DNA of 64,000 nt. Origin: Mastigias papua. Lineage: Eukaryota; Cnidaria; Scyphozoa; Rhizostomeae; Mastigiidae. Under the pieces are notes generated by a model, which ran no database searches, had not been told where the DNA came from, and worked only from the letters and a program-made list of their open reading frames with translations. This document shows, in pieces, positions 23,972-38,000 of the stretch (its first letter is position 1; each line of letters opens with the position of its first letter). Position numbers and translations under genes: made by a program. The DNA is taken from contig OZ025267.1 of NCBI GenBank assembly GCA_964019165.1, positions 9,432,889 to 9,496,888 on the forward strand. Direction: 5' to 3'.

Positions 23972-24143
23972 TATTCAAACGCAATATTGATAAATGTGTG
24001 GCTTTATGACATAAAATTGATTGACTTTTACAATGCTGACTAAGTAATCACATGCGGGAAAATGCGTTGCTACGATACAGTCTCATTTCCGTGTAGCAGA
24101 AAAAGCTGAAATTGACAACGAGGACTCTCGCAAAAACCTAAAA

Positions 24144-24190
24144 GGGGGTCATTCAAAAAGTACCTATCTGTATGGGATGGGTGGGTAGGA
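24144..24190 (+). repeat. One end of the gggtcattcaaaaagtac MITE family
   Basis: The sequence gggggtcattcaaaaagtac followed by a tatgggatgggtgggtagg tail matches the ends of the MITE at 32623-33065. No opposite end is visible nearby, so this is a solo or truncated copy. Confidence 0.55.
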
Positions 24191-25769
24191 GCTTTCTTTC
24201 GAGAGAGGAAGGCCATTCCTCAATGCATACAAAGCAGGACAAAGTGTTAATTATGAATTACTACCCAAAATTATCTATTCATATGGCTTTTATAAGAACC
24301 GTTTTAGCCTAAACGCTTGTTTTATAGAAGAACAGCCTTTATAGAAACATCAGACTGAGATTTGCCCAAAAAATAAGAACAACATAAGAAAAGAAGCAGG
24401 CTGAAATTCAACCACCCTTAAGAAATGTAGTACCAAAAACAATTGAAACATAACAAAACAACGGAAGAACATAAAACTAGACCTTAAGACGGTTTCTCCA
24501 ACATAAACAGTTGCAGTAACACAGCCAGATTGATATTGATATAGCTTTGATTACTTTATTGAGCAATCGTTATGTCTGGACGCTACTATGCATTGGAAAT
24601 TGCAATGCAGAAATAAGAAACAAGATAGGAAAATCCTGAGGCTGAAATTATATGGAAAAATAAGAAACGACAGGCTGAAACTGGAGCCAAATGTTATAAA
24701 AAAGCGTGTAGGTCCATAAAAGGGAGGTTATTTTATGTGGGTTTTTACTGTAGTGAAATTGCTATTTTGTCCTTTAATCGAAAATTTGTGGCCATGCAAA
24801 ATTACTTGAAGCGCATCACTGACATCATGCTCATATACGTATCAAAAGCAATAGTTGGTATCAAATGCGCATTGATCTTTTTCTGCGTTAAGCTCCCTGG
24901 TCAAGCTCAGTCACAATTATTGGGGAATTTTTATCCTCATGTATTTCAAGTTGCAAATGATGAAATGATATAAAAACTGGTCTTTCCCAGAAGTTGAAAA
25001 GGTGTGATCCTCGACGCATACCCTAGTCTTCTCTATCCCCTCCACTTACGATTGGCACCGCTGCCTAAATGTAGCAGTTTTAATTGATGGAAATCGCATG
25101 TCTTGGTGTGCAGCACATTTGAAGCTGCTATGCCAAGTTTGCAAAGAAAGTACAATTCAGTATGTAGGCCGAAATGAAGCAGTACAAAATTTCATCAGCA
25201 ATTATTTTCGGCACGTAAGCTATTCTGGACATTTCAGCACATCGTACGTCAAGTTTTAGGTTCTACTCCCAACCCTGTGCTGTAAAATGAATTCACTCCA
25301 TTTATGTAATGTCAGTTTAGCAAACATGGGAAGTTTTCATTATTGGCTTTCCACTTTATGCTAGAGAATATGTATAAGACTTTTCTATTACAATGAAATA
25401 GGGAGCTTGTTTCAATTGACATAGATATAAGCAATACATAGTCTTCAAAAACCGTGAAGATTTGATTTTCTTAAATGAGGAAGTTTATTCTAAAAGTGTG
25501 GCAGTAAGAGGGAAGGTGGATATTTCCTGGACTCTGCAACATCCTACACTAATTACCAGGGACTGCGTTTAAAAGCCGGGAATAATTTCTGGCATATTCC
25601 TTTAGCATGCTGAGTAACTTTTAACAGTTTTCTATCGGGCGCCCATGCAGACAATATTCGGACTTGAAATATAAGTTCCTGTTTTCATTTATATGGGCGG
25701 TTTTTCAAATATATTTGCGCAAATTGGAGCATGCCATACTTATTTTTTATGTTCTCTTCAAAATTTTAT

Positions 25770-26188
25770 ATGTACTTCATTTTTATATGCTGTTCAAAAT
25801 TTTATATGCTGTTCGGATATTTTATATGCTGTTTAAATTTATAAGCTGTTCAAAATTTTTATATGCTGTTCAAATATTTTATATGCTGTTCAAAATTTAT
25901 ATGCTTTTCAAACTTTTATATGCTAATTAAAAATGTAGATTTATGTACATAATTTATGTAATGACATGATATGTACTTCATTTTTATATGCTGTTCAAAA
26001 TTTTATATGCTGTTCGGATATTTTATATGCTGTTTAAATTTATAAGCTGTTCAAAATTTTTATATGCTGTTCAAATATTTTATATGCTGTTTAAAATTTA
26101 TATGCTGTTCAAAATTTATATGCTTTTCAAACTTTTATATGCTAATTAAAAATGTAGATTTATGTACATAATTTATGTAATGACATGA
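25770..26188 (+). repeat. Tandem duplication inside copy 2
   Basis: The block 25770-25970, starting atgtacttcatttttatatg, is repeated at 25971-26188 almost without change except for one extra 19-bp subterminal repeat unit. The near identity indicates the duplication is younger than the divergence between the two transposon copies. Confidence 0.85.
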
Positions 26189-26234
26189 AGTGTCAAATGT
26201 GATTGCGCTTCGTCGATGGCCTTGCCGTGTGCAG

Positions 26235-26612
26235 ATGGAGAGTGCCAGCGAGGCAGATTTTGCTGCTTTCAAACAGGGTTGCACATCTTTATTGATGGAG
26301 TGTAGCCAGCTTGCTTCTCTCACTGAGGGTGAATGGACAGCGATCTCATTAGGTCAGATAGAAGTTGTGATTTCAAGACTGCAAGAATGTTGCATTTCCT
26401 TTTCTTTACTTGTGCAGAATCTCATAGAAGGCAGCGAAGGTCACGTGCAATGTACTGCGCTTAATAATTCATTTCACAACATTTATGACTTCTTCCTTAC
26501 CAAACGGGAAGGCGCTATGTATCTTGAGGGTCAAAATGATGCAAGTTTTCAACCGGAGGTTGCAAGAAGCGGACAGCGTGGGCGACCTTCTATCATTTTG
26601 TCAGCATCATAA
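26235..26612 (+). pseudogene. Transposase-like frame of copy 2, with premature stop
   Basis: About 90 per cent identical by eye to the frame of copy 1 from the same first ATG. At 26610-26612 a TAA replaces the CAA (Gln) codon of copy 1, cutting off the helix-turn-helix; the lost residues are still readable downstream to about 26670. As in copy 1, the catalytic region is absent. Confidence 0.75.
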
Positions 26613-27058
26613 ATCTTATTTCTCCGCGAAAAGCATTTTAGGTGGAAAGATATAGCCAAATTCAATGTCAATGCTTGAAGACCCGTCCATCGTGAAAGCG
26701 ATGAACAATATTTGCGTTGCGCGCATCTGGTACTTCATGTTGGATGACATAGCATAATTTATGAAAATAAATCTGCATTTCAATTAGCATATAAAACATT
26801 TGAACATCATATAAAAATTTCGAACAGCATATAAAATATCTGAACAGCATATAAAAATTTTGAACAGCATATAAAATTTTGAACAGCATATAATTGAAAA
26901 GCATCTAAAAATGAAGCATATACAAAATTTTGAAGAGAATCTAAAAAATAAGTATGACATGCTCCAATTTGCGCAAATATATTTGAAAAACCGCCCATAT
27001 AAATGAAAACAGGAACATATATTTTAAGTCCGAATATTGTCTGCATTGGCGCCCCATA

Positions 27059-29200
27059 ATTCCAAACATTTAATTTTGTATCGACAGCTTTATTTGTCGA
27101 GACATAGCATTCACCCTTTTAAAAGTTGGAATATTCATTCTCAAATATAGCACAAACCTGTTGCTATGACTCACTTGAATAGTAACTTAACTTTTAAACT
27201 TAATGTTGTTGTACGGAGGAACTTATGTCACATTTCCCTGAGTAAGCTGTCTTAGATGTATATTGTCGCCCATTTGCAACTTTTTCCTCACGCCCCCAGT
27301 TTTTCAAGCATACCACCTCACTACTTCAAATTGCAACGATTAAACCACAACTAATTTGCGGTAAAAGTTATGTTTCATTTGATGGCTCTCAAATTTAACC
27401 AATATTGCACTACTTCTCGTTACCGATGCAACTAAACAGTTTTATGTACAGCCAGACACGTGCATACGAAGGGACCGTTAACATTACTTTGTTCTTGTTG
27501 AGATGCTAATTAACACTTTTACCGGATATCACAACGGCTTCCCATCTCCTTAGCGATGGAAAAGAAAAAAGTCAATTTTCCAAAAAAACAATTCAGCATC
27601 ATTACAAGATGCGTGACTTAATCAAGAAATGGTTACAATTATTGTCATCACTAAGTTAATTTGGTCTGTTTTATTACTACCCTACCTTCTAAAAGAAAAC
27701 ACCCATGATAAGCGGTTGCAAACAGGTGAAATCAGACAGAGTTCTTAATTGCAATTAGACTCACCTCGAAAGCTGAAAGCAGCTCTGCCGATTCTGAACT
27801 CAATGAAGTCCGACTAATGTGTTACTCTCCAATCTGACATAATAATAAACAAGGGTTATGAATTTGCCATGGAAACGGCAGTTTGATTTTGTTTGTTACT
27901 AGTGCCTCCTTAACTTTACAGGTGCTTCCAATCATGTTCAAATGATCTGCCATATATAATTAATTATGCATTAGTAACCTTCCATCGGAACTATAATTTA
28001 ACATTCATTGGTAGATTAAAATTTGATTGAGAAATGGGTCAGGTTCAAATCAAAATTCAACTTTGTCGTTAAGTCGTGAACATCCTCAAAGCCACATGCA
28101 GTTTATTTAGCAATGGTTATGCAATTGACTCAGTTACTAAAGTAAGCCCCAAAAAAGAGAAGGCTAGAGCATGCGCATTTGGCATGAATGAAATAATTCA
28201 ACATAATTCGTAGATCTTGTGTTGATAATGATGGAATTACCACCCTGCTAAAAATGGCGGCAAACAGTGGCCAATGGACTGCTCTTGATTATTCTAATAG
28301 CATCATTTCGGCCCATCATTTCAATCACCATACTTATAGTAAAAAAATATTCTTGGTTTCCTCAGTTTTGAAGCAAAACTTACTTCATAGTATTATTGAG
28401 ATATTGTGGCAGAAATATTAGGAATTGTGATGAAGGAGAATTGTTAAATGTTTGGGCATTTATTAGTTGAAGTTGACAATAGTGTAGAAGCACTAATCTT
28501 TTGAAGAAAGAGTGTGCTGTTTCAGTGCCTTATAGTCAGCATTTATGAGACCGCATGATAATAGAATAATTTTTGCTGAATTGGTTCACTCTGGTCAAAA
28601 TGATATTATTTTAGATCACGGGACAGTTTCAGGCGAGCGACATGTTGTACTGCCAATGGGCATGCCATTCTGGTAAGCTTCCATTTTCTTGGTATCTTAC
28701 ATTTGGTCCTAATAACTATGCTTATTATCAAACTTTACATATATACCAAAAAGGTTCTCTAGATATTTCTTATCTTTATTTTATTAAATACCTAGCTTAT
28801 TTCAATCGATATTTAAAATCTTCAAGATTTACTCACCCGTAACAGCTTCATGAGCTTAAGCCTTGTCGCTCTAAATGGTAAAAGCCAGTTTACCATACAT
28901 TCACTTCCAATGCTGAACCTGAAACATTTTCACCTTGAAATGCCAGAACATCACGCTTTTATATTCACAAATGATTCATTCCTCTACAATTTGCTATGCC
29001 TATAGAAAAACTTATTGCCAATATTTTTGATAGCACAACATTAAAATCTTGCGAGTTTCTCCAGGGAAAAACGCGAATATTGTTTCAACGTTTGTTCTAC
29101 TTCAAAACGTGAGAAACTCACGAATCTTTTCCCGCCTAAATCAAGATAGAAGAAGCCCTTACAGCGAGACACTTTTGCTATGTAACTTTTGTAGACTAGG
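27059..29200. other. Intergenic, no gene supported
   Basis: AT-rich sequence without a recognisable protein. A good donor-like GTGAGT (minus strand, 27759-27764) could end a 5' untranslated exon of the minus-strand gene, but nothing else supports that. Confidence 0.4.
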
Positions 29201-29459
<259 letters not shown>

Positions 29460-29488
29460 TCTATATAAGAGCACTTCGTGTTTCGCTT

Positions 29489-29742
<254 letters not shown>

Positions 29743-29860
29743 TTTTATGTATGTATTTATAGGTATGTGTGTGTATCCATGTAATTTTCCCTTTTTCTCC
29801 TATTACTTCGTAAAGCTCTACCACCCAGGTATTGAGCACTGTATCACGGAACTGAACACT

Positions 29861-30343
<483 letters not shown>

Positions 30344-30374
30344 GTGAAGTTCTGTAGTACCAACAGACTTTTCA

Positions 30375-30398
30375 TATATATATATATATATATATATA
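30375..30398. repeat. Short (TA)n tract between palindromes 2 and 3
   Basis: Twelve TA units directly right of the segment that matches 14146-14193. Confidence 0.95.
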
Positions 30399-30435
30399 GT
30401 TCTTAAACTTTCGTATCGCAAAGAGCAGTAGTAAT

Positions 30436-30636
30436 ATACATAAAATTCTTTTAAGAGAGAAAGACAGAAAAAAGGCGTCGTATGTGCGGAACGCGTTTCA
30501 TCCTTTCAATGAGGAATCTTCAGCCTCTTTGATTTTGATTCTCTTCAGCCTCAGACTGAAGATTCCTCATTGAAAGGATGAAACGCGTTCCGCACATACG
30601 ACGCCTTTTTTCTGTCTTTCTCTCTTAAAAGAATTT

Positions 30637-30645
<9 letters not shown>
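30436..30645. repeat. Palindrome 3: 89-bp arms, 32-bp loop
   Basis: The arms 30436-30524 and 30556-30644/30645 are perfect reverse complements by eye, around an unpaired spacer of roughly 31 bases (30525-30555). The right arm runs into (TA)n. Next to the loop each arm starts CTGAAGATTCCTCATTGAA, clearly homologous to the start of the palindrome-1 arms, and each has a T-run (pyrimidine) further out. Confidence 0.95.
30556..30589 (+). ncRNA. Degenerate hammerhead-like core in palindrome 3
   Basis: CTGAAGA (30556-30562); stem II TCCT (30564-30567) with AGGA (30575-30578) plus a T-T mismatch at the base where G-C is expected; GAAA (30580-30583); stem III ACGCGT (30583-30588); T at 30589 in the cleavage position. 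Flanks 553-555 and 590-592 do not form stem I. It is homologous to the palindrome-1 core but probably not catalytic as a monomer. Confidence 0.4.
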
Positions 30646-30695
<50 letters not shown>

Positions 30696-30715
30696 TATAT
30701 AGGTATATATATACA

Positions 30716-30752
<37 letters not shown>
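30640..30752. repeat. (TA)n microsatellite with GTATA interruptions
   Basis: Right border of palindrome 3; TA repeats broken by tacagtataggtatatatatacagta in the middle. Confidence 0.95.
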
Positions 30753-30757
<5 letters not shown>

Positions 30758-31814
30758 GAGTTTCAAGGGTATGAAGATGGGTCATAATTAAAAATAGGGG
30801 AATGCCCATGAGCAATACCAAGCCTCTCTCACACCAAGCCAACCCCACCTTCCAGTAGTGAAATCCATGTTTGGCAGTCGTAGCTCTGGCTAAGTACAAG
30901 TGCTTGACGCCCCATAAAATAACCAAACTCGCGCTGCCTCATGGGTTAATCTCGGAACGTAAATGCTAGGGTACCACAACCCTTACAGAAAAGGCGCAGT
31001 GGTGGGCACGTATGCAGTTGAATATCCAAATGGTGACTCTTCTGACAGAAGTTACTTCTCTAGTTGTGCCAAACGTCTTGACATTGTCTTGTCTTTGAAC
31101 CTCATGCAATGAGACTTAAGGGACGAGAATGTACTGAGGCAGCCACCTCTCTGCATGTAAACGCCCAGGTGTGCGCGCCGAAGGCTCCATTGTGATAGTC
31201 GCTGGTTCAAAACAGGAGGAATAAGAGCCTTCTGTTCTGCTGGAGTGACCAGGCAACCCTATGTACGGATGGCCTGCTTGCCATGAATTTGGAGGGCCTT
31301 AGAAAATGTAACCTAAAAAGTCATGCTCCTACCAACTATCCTAAGATGAAACGAATCACAGCACAATCATCAGGTGTATATTACTTCCGATCATTGAGTT
31401 GGGGTATGAAACTGAAGGTCGCTTATACAAGTAAACAGTTTTTCTTATAAGGAGCTAGGCTGTATGCTACATGCTTCCTTTTATGAAATCCCCCATACAA
31501 GTAGGGGATTCAAATAATTCATTGACTTGAAATTTCCGTCGTGAAATTCTTCAAGTTTTTAACATGCATACTCCTGCCGCCTTTTCGTGAGAGCAATACT
31601 TCAAGTGACGATTCATACTTTATGAAGTGTCTGAAGTGTATGAGTTTATTTATCAATTTCTTAGTTTGCACCTTTATTACAGAAAAGCCTTATCAAAGGG
31701 CAACAAGTGAAGCTCAACAGAATTACCATATTTTAGATAGTAAATGCCTGTTCCTCTAGAAATATAACTATTTAACCAAGAAAAATACTAACCTGTTTAT
31801 ATACTTCGGAATAT

Positions 31815-32195
31815 ACCATTTCAATATTTTTTGTGAAAGTTAATTGGTTGTCAATTTCAACCCCTAGAAGCTTAACATGATATGTTGCGCTTACTTTATC
31901 CTACTCAATGTTAAGACGTAGCCGTCTGTTCTCTTTCACACCAAGGAACATAATTTAAACTTTTTTCGGCTAGCAACCATAGTATTGCTTTTAAACCATA
32001 CGAGTAATTTACTGAGGTCACACACCAAATTGGTTACTATTTCTTGTACATGATGTCCGCGTGGGTATAAGGTGTTGTTATCTGCAAAACTGCATATCTC
32101 CTAGGCTAGGGTGATGAGGGAGAGAGATAATAAACTAAGACATTAAATAGCAAGGGATTCACACCGATCCTTGTGGCACCCCTTTGTTTTGCAGC
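31815..32195 (-). pseudogene. LINE reverse-transcriptase relic
   Basis: Read on the minus strand across several stops and frameshifts: KGVPQGSV, where QGSVLGPLLF would be expected, then a decayed aspartate box region, WFKSNTMVASRKKF and VKLLGVEIDNQLTFTKNI. These are the order and spacing of a CR1/Jockey-type reverse transcriptase around its catalytic core. It is old and non-functional. Confidence 0.65.
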
Positions 32196-32622
32196 ACTTC
32201 TAAGTCAACTACTTTTTACCCTTTGATAGCGGTGTCCCAAAGGTTATTTATACGTAATCTATAAGCAGCCAGTTATGTCATATAGAGGTCATGACGTAGG
32301 AATAAGCTGGCAAACAGAGGTTACCACGATTTGTTATAAAAATTTGATCTTGTTATCCAAGATTATCAAAGAGAATTTCCGATCTTTGAAAAGGAACTTG
32401 CAAAAATGAGCTAATATAGCTAATATCCATCTCTAGCACTTAAAAAGACGAACTTTGGAGCCCTAGCCTTACGATTTTCTTAATAGTTTCTTTAGATTTT
32501 GGTCTTTTGAGCCTCATTTTCATATAAAAATGTTTCATATAAGAAAAACACGTGTACATCCACTACTGCATTTGTTATAACTGAGTAAAATTATCGGATT
32601 CATAACGTCAGTTGGGCTTAGG

Positions 32623-33065
32623 GGTCATTTTAGAGTACGTATCAGTAAGGAGTGGGTGGGTATGAGCCAATTTTGTGGCAAACTGTTATGAAAAATATAG
32701 AGGTAGGGGTGCCAAATTACTTTTGTTACGTAATACCAAATATTTAGTGCAATTTTTTTACTTTTTCACTTTATGATGAATGGGTTCTAAAAATACTCAA
32801 ATAAAAATAAGAGTTTAAGACCTTATAGAGCTTGAGTGTTGCATCATCCCTAATCATTCTTAAATTTCAGCGATTTGAGATTTAATGCTCTTATAGAAAT
32901 ACATTCTGTTAAAAATTTGACGCCAGTGTTGCTGAGAGGGATTTTTTACCAGAATGTTACGCAACAAAGAGGGGGTATCAGTTCGAATGTGACAAGCCGT
33001 TACATAGTGGGTATGGGGGGGGGGTCAAAACAACAATTTTTTCCGTTACGTACTTTTTGAATGAC
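32623..33065. mobile_element. MITE with ggtcatt...agtacgta ends
   Basis: The left end GGTCATTTTAGAGTACGTA and the complement of the right end GGTCATTCAAAAAGTACGTA form terminal inverted repeats with about five mismatches. G-rich stretches (gtgggtgggtatg and tatgggggggg) lie just inside both ends. No frame for a transposase. A solo end of the same family lies at 24144. Target duplication unclear. Confidence 0.55.
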
Positions 33066-35047
33066 CACTTAATTGAGAGAATTTAAAGGTATTACCGTTT
33101 ACGCGCTGATTGATCACCATATAGAGGGTAATCTTTATTTGACTATCGCTCTCAAAACCATTTCATCTATTCCGAGTTGTTCATGGACCTCCTTATAATA
33201 GGGGTCAATATTAAGACAATCCGTGATGTTTGCAAAATAATTATCAAAGCACAGTTTTCCAACATTTTTTCTCGCTATCTATTGCTTTGCTTGCATTGTC
33301 ATAAAATGCTGTTTTTCGGCCTCTAAATTTAATTTCACAACCAGGTTCTTTTGATCTTTATATTTCTTACACCTTCCTCTCGCTGACTCCTGTTTGCAAC
33401 TTTTTCCACATTGCTCTTCTAGTCATAGCTCTCCGTAATCTTTTATTTACATCTGGCTTATTATTATCCTTAACTACCTTTGTTTTAGTAAGGGCATTTG
33501 CTTCAAGTGTTGCAAAGAGATTCGAAGTTTCCATACATCAATGGGTGCACTATGTTAGGGTTTAGCCTCAGCTCTTCCATAAAATGCAATTGAGATTGTT
33601 TCTTCTAATCTCAATAGCTAACATCCTTCTGAGGGAGTGTAACAAACGTTGTCCTCAGGATGGTGTGAAATAATTATGTGATGATGATCAGTAAATCCAG
33701 TTTCCAATGAAATGAAATGCATAAATGAGTGTTTTCCATATGTGAATATCAAGTCAATGCTTATCCCAGAAATACTCACGACAGCAATAACAGTCAACCA
33801 ATTAGATTTCTCATCTCAATATAATCGATAATTAACACAGGTGATATACATACGTGTACATATACATACATATTTTAAAGATAAATCTGCCATTAGTGTG
33901 CGAATCTTCATGAAGAGCTACAATGAAAAATGTTCGAACAAATTGTATGCTTTGCCCACAATGTCACAATACAGGCTTATCAATAGCTAATACTGCAAAA
34001 GATATGGAGCCTATGACACAACAAGGAACCGACTGGGATTTCAAAACAGCATCGAGGTTTCATATACTACTCAGTATATTATTTACTGTATAGTATTAAA
34101 GATACCAAGTAAAATCATAACTATACTATAGTCTTGCTTAGCAACTTTCGTGTTCCATATCACAAACTCTAAATCCTATACTAGATAACTGTCCATCTAT
34201 GTTGTTTCTGCTGGGCCTCAATGCATCGGCAGTTGATTTGAAGAATACTTAGTGCAAAAGGCTTGCAGTACAATTTATTGAATACAGTAATTCAAAACAA
34301 AACAATAGCATATAATTGCTGTTCAACACGTTCCTATCATAGATTTCACTACATATCCCAAACGAACCAATTTCGCAAGGTTCTTGCCAATCTGTACTAA
34401 CATTGATCACCTTGTATGCTCTTCATAGATATATACGAGAATTTTATATGTATCTGAAGTGTGGCACAATAAATTACATGCTTTATTACAACCTTCAGGA
34501 CCACCTTTCAATACCGTAAATATTACGAGGTAAAATCAAGCGTCAAAAATTCATGAGGTTGTACATACGTTTCATAGGATTTATACTACGACAACAGGAG
34601 AATCGTGTATCATGGTAGAATAGGTAGAATCGTGGAAAGACATTTTCTACAATAAGACATAGGTTTTGTTACTAAAAACATACCAGACCATTCATTTTCA
34701 CAAATAAAAAATAAAACCTTCCCCTAATCAATGGTATAACTAAATACCCCGAAAAACACTACTGAAAATTAATTTAATAATGTATATCTAGGCTACTGAT
34801 ACCTCTCTAAACGAAACTTGTTCTGATTTCGTGCCAAATCATATAATAAAAATTGTTGATTCAATTCCCCATCCCCATATCAGATTGTGAATTCTACGAA
34901 TGCGGGGAACTAGGCTGGAACTATATACATAGAGCCGGCAAATACTCTCTGTTTATACAAGCAGATTTATCAGATAATATCAAGAAATAAATACTCTAAT
35001 TGCAAAGAACTAACTTGTCATATTATCGTGGCACCTACTTTATAGCA
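33066..35047. other. Intergenic, no gene supported
   Basis: AT-rich sequence downstream of the convertase gene; its 3' untranslated region lies at the right-hand end. No repeat or coding signal that I recognise. Confidence 0.45.
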
Positions 35048-38000
35048 TCATTCTGAAGTCCCATAGAATGTGATTTCTATTGACTTTATCATCCCAGCTA
35101 CTGGACTTGCGTCCAACGACAACTCCCCGCCAAGAGTCCTTCGTTTACGATTTCGGGCGTAATCTTCTTCATCGTCGTAATCTCTATCCCTGAAAATTCC
35201 ACCATCATGCATCTCTCTTTTCCGATCTTCATCGTCCGCTGCATGTGAATATTTTCCGCGCAGCTCATCAAATGCTCTCTTGTATATCATGACATCAGGC
35301 ACGTCATCAACAGACTTTGGCTTATCCATATGGTCACCACTGTCAGAAACCTTCTTGTGAAGATTCTCAATTTCTGATTTTCTCTTCTGCCTGTCAAGCA
35401 TGTGTACGTATACTTCCTCCATATCTCGCTGATAGCGTTTGGCAGTAGCCTTTGGTACTTTTTCTCCATCCATGAATTTCAATACCCATACTCCTTTCGG
35501 ATCTTCTCCCCAGTTATAGACTGTCATAAAGGACCAGTCCTTTAGGCCATTTTTTGAATCATCATTGTGGCGTCTGTGCAGTAACTTGCTCTTGGTGCCA
35601 TTTGGAGAAAACAGCTCAATACTCAGATCACCTCGATTTCGGTATTTAAGAGTAACCGTGACCACCACATGCTCCAATTTCGTAATAGCATGCTTACATC
35701 TCCCATTTGCAATTTTGTCCTTGGGTAAACATGTCTGGCATCCGTCAGTCTTGATTTTCAGTTTCAAAGTTCCATCACTTGGTATATCTTTGTTCCTGAT
35801 CTTTACAGGAAAATGACAGACACGCTGCTCTGCAACAGTCTGCCAGTTCAAAGCTCTCTCAACCATCTTCAATGCATTCAAGACACCAAATCCAAATTTG
35901 GCATTATAGTGGTGGCCAGCACCATTTGACCTCCAACTAGGATCTAGAGGGCTTGTCAGGTCTGCCGTTTCAACAACAAGATGTTGCATATCACGCCATG
36001 TCAACTTTGGGTTCGCTTGCAAAACAAGAGCAAATATCCCAGCAGCTAGTGGGGCAGCAGATGAAGTGCCAACAAAATGATTGGTACACTGGTGATGGAG
36101 ATATGTTGTAATAACATCAGCTCTGTTATTTCTTTCTCCATACTTGTGTGGCCCACTGCAATAAGTGACTGCCATAGTAGAAGAGCACTGTTCACAGTAA
36201 TATGTCGAAACGCCATAATTATTCACAGAACCAATAGATATTGTATAGATGCTATTTACATAGCCATCTGCATTACAATCATCATTCGACATACCTCCGT
36301 TTCCAGTTGCCCATACATAAATGCTGCCAAGTCCTGTGAATTATCAATAAATACACACTCACTACTAAACACTACACTGAAACAGAGACATTTCCCAAAT
36401 GTGAACCAATACTGGTGAGTATACAGTGTTCAATGCCAAACTAAATCAAGAAACGAATGGACCAACTAGAAATTCATAACCGGAAGTTGAAGAATGCTAC
36501 AGCCAATGAGTTTCATACACTCAAATGATGCAGCATCCAACCAGAGCTTGTAAAAGGGAACTGAATCTTGTAAAAATGTCAACTTTGGTTGCCAAAAGCC
36601 CTCCAAACAGCAAAAAAGTGCACTTTGGAATTTGAATTGTTGCAAGCAAGAAACTCTCAATGCAACACAAACTTATGTTTCATTCAAAGAAGAAGAGTGA
36701 TTCTAGGTTTTCATTGTTTTCACCTACAAATTTCCCTCCTAAAGCTTGCTCACCCAACCTGTACTCCCCTATACCCAACCAGTAAGTCTCTATATCAACT
36801 ACCATAGCAAAAAGAGGTAAAATCTGAAAGTTCAACTTTAAAAAACCTGAAAGAAAAGAAGTCAAGAGCACTGCCAAATAGCTCACAGACATAGATTGTC
36901 AACACCTTAAAAAACTTCAGATGTTTACTACACAAGAATTCTCTGTTAAGCATTAAACATAAACAAACAAAACACTTAACCAAAAAAGATATATGCAGAT
37001 GTACAGATGCTTGCCAAGTGTCTGCAAATGACTACCACTCCGTTTCAAGGTCACTGCAGCTGCCTAAGCCTACCAATTTTGTTTCCTTGTGGAGCAGGTA
37101 CAAAGTAATCAAAGAGCAGACTACACCTATATAAACCTAAATGAAGCTTCTGGACAAAGATATTGGGTCAACTAGAGCAGAAAAATCTGTGGGGGTTTCC
37201 TTTAATTGGGCATACCTAGCATATAACAGTACTTAATGACTATGATTATCAGTATGATGATAGTCATGGTGAAAGCAAACTGAAAATAGTTCATAAAGCT
37301 GTTGCTTAATTGAACTGAGAAATAGTTGAAGTACTTTCAAAATGTAAATGACAAACTATGCTAAGGTTTTGAAAGTCAAAATAGCATAGATTCATGACAC
37401 AGAGTTACCTTTTGATTTGATATGTTACAGCCAAAAATTAAACCACCCTTATACTATCAAACTACCCAACCTGCATATTACCTTATCTTGTTGTTTCACA
37501 CAAAGAATGGCTGCTAAGTTTTCAAAATACAACAATGTATTCAGCTATGAAAAAGAAACTCTCAATCCTGGTAGAAAAAGTCATTCATTCCAATAGGTAG
37601 TTAATAATGCATAACTTTAATCATCAGTACAAAGGCAGGTACCTGCTTTGTAATTCTGATCAATTCTACGTCATTGAAATAAACAAAACAATCTGCCAGC
37701 CTTATTCACCTGCTGAGCTCCTTTTTCCATTTTTGTCATGATTTTCCTCAGATAATCAACAAAGCAATAAGGCTTAGAAGACTTATTTCTTATCTATAAA
37801 GCTAATATTGATCCTAGAAGGAGACTTATTTGAAAAAATAAGCAAAGCAAAATTCACAAAAAACTGAAGACATTACAAGCTTTGTTAGTTAGTTTTTTAT
37901 TGAATGAACCTATATCTTATCTAGCTTTTAGTCCAGCATGATTGGCAACCATCAAGTCTCATCATCTTATAATTACTTTCCCAAACCTGAGTAAAATACC

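Larger units (their letters stand above)
25635..27058 (+). mobile_element. IS3EU-like non-autonomous DNA transposon, copy 2
   Basis: Same ends, subterminal repeat arrays, internal frame and internal deletion junction as copy 1, but in the opposite orientation and 1424 bp long. Extra length comes from a duplicated 201-bp block in the left arm. The left terminus has changed (TATCGGGCGCCC for TATGGGGCGCCA) and I find no target duplication, so that end has probably decayed. It lies about 1.7 kb upstream of the first known exon of the minus-strand gene. Confidence 0.75.

Noticed and set aside
27765..27840. Possible 5' untranslated exon of the unrecognised minus-strand gene, ending at a strong GTGAGT donor
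   Set aside because: A donor alone is weak evidence, and no clear acceptor stands before the start codon exon at 23971.
31130..31270. GC-richer patch with a box-B-like ggttcaaaac
   Set aside because: No matching box A, no target duplication and no tRNA-like fold.
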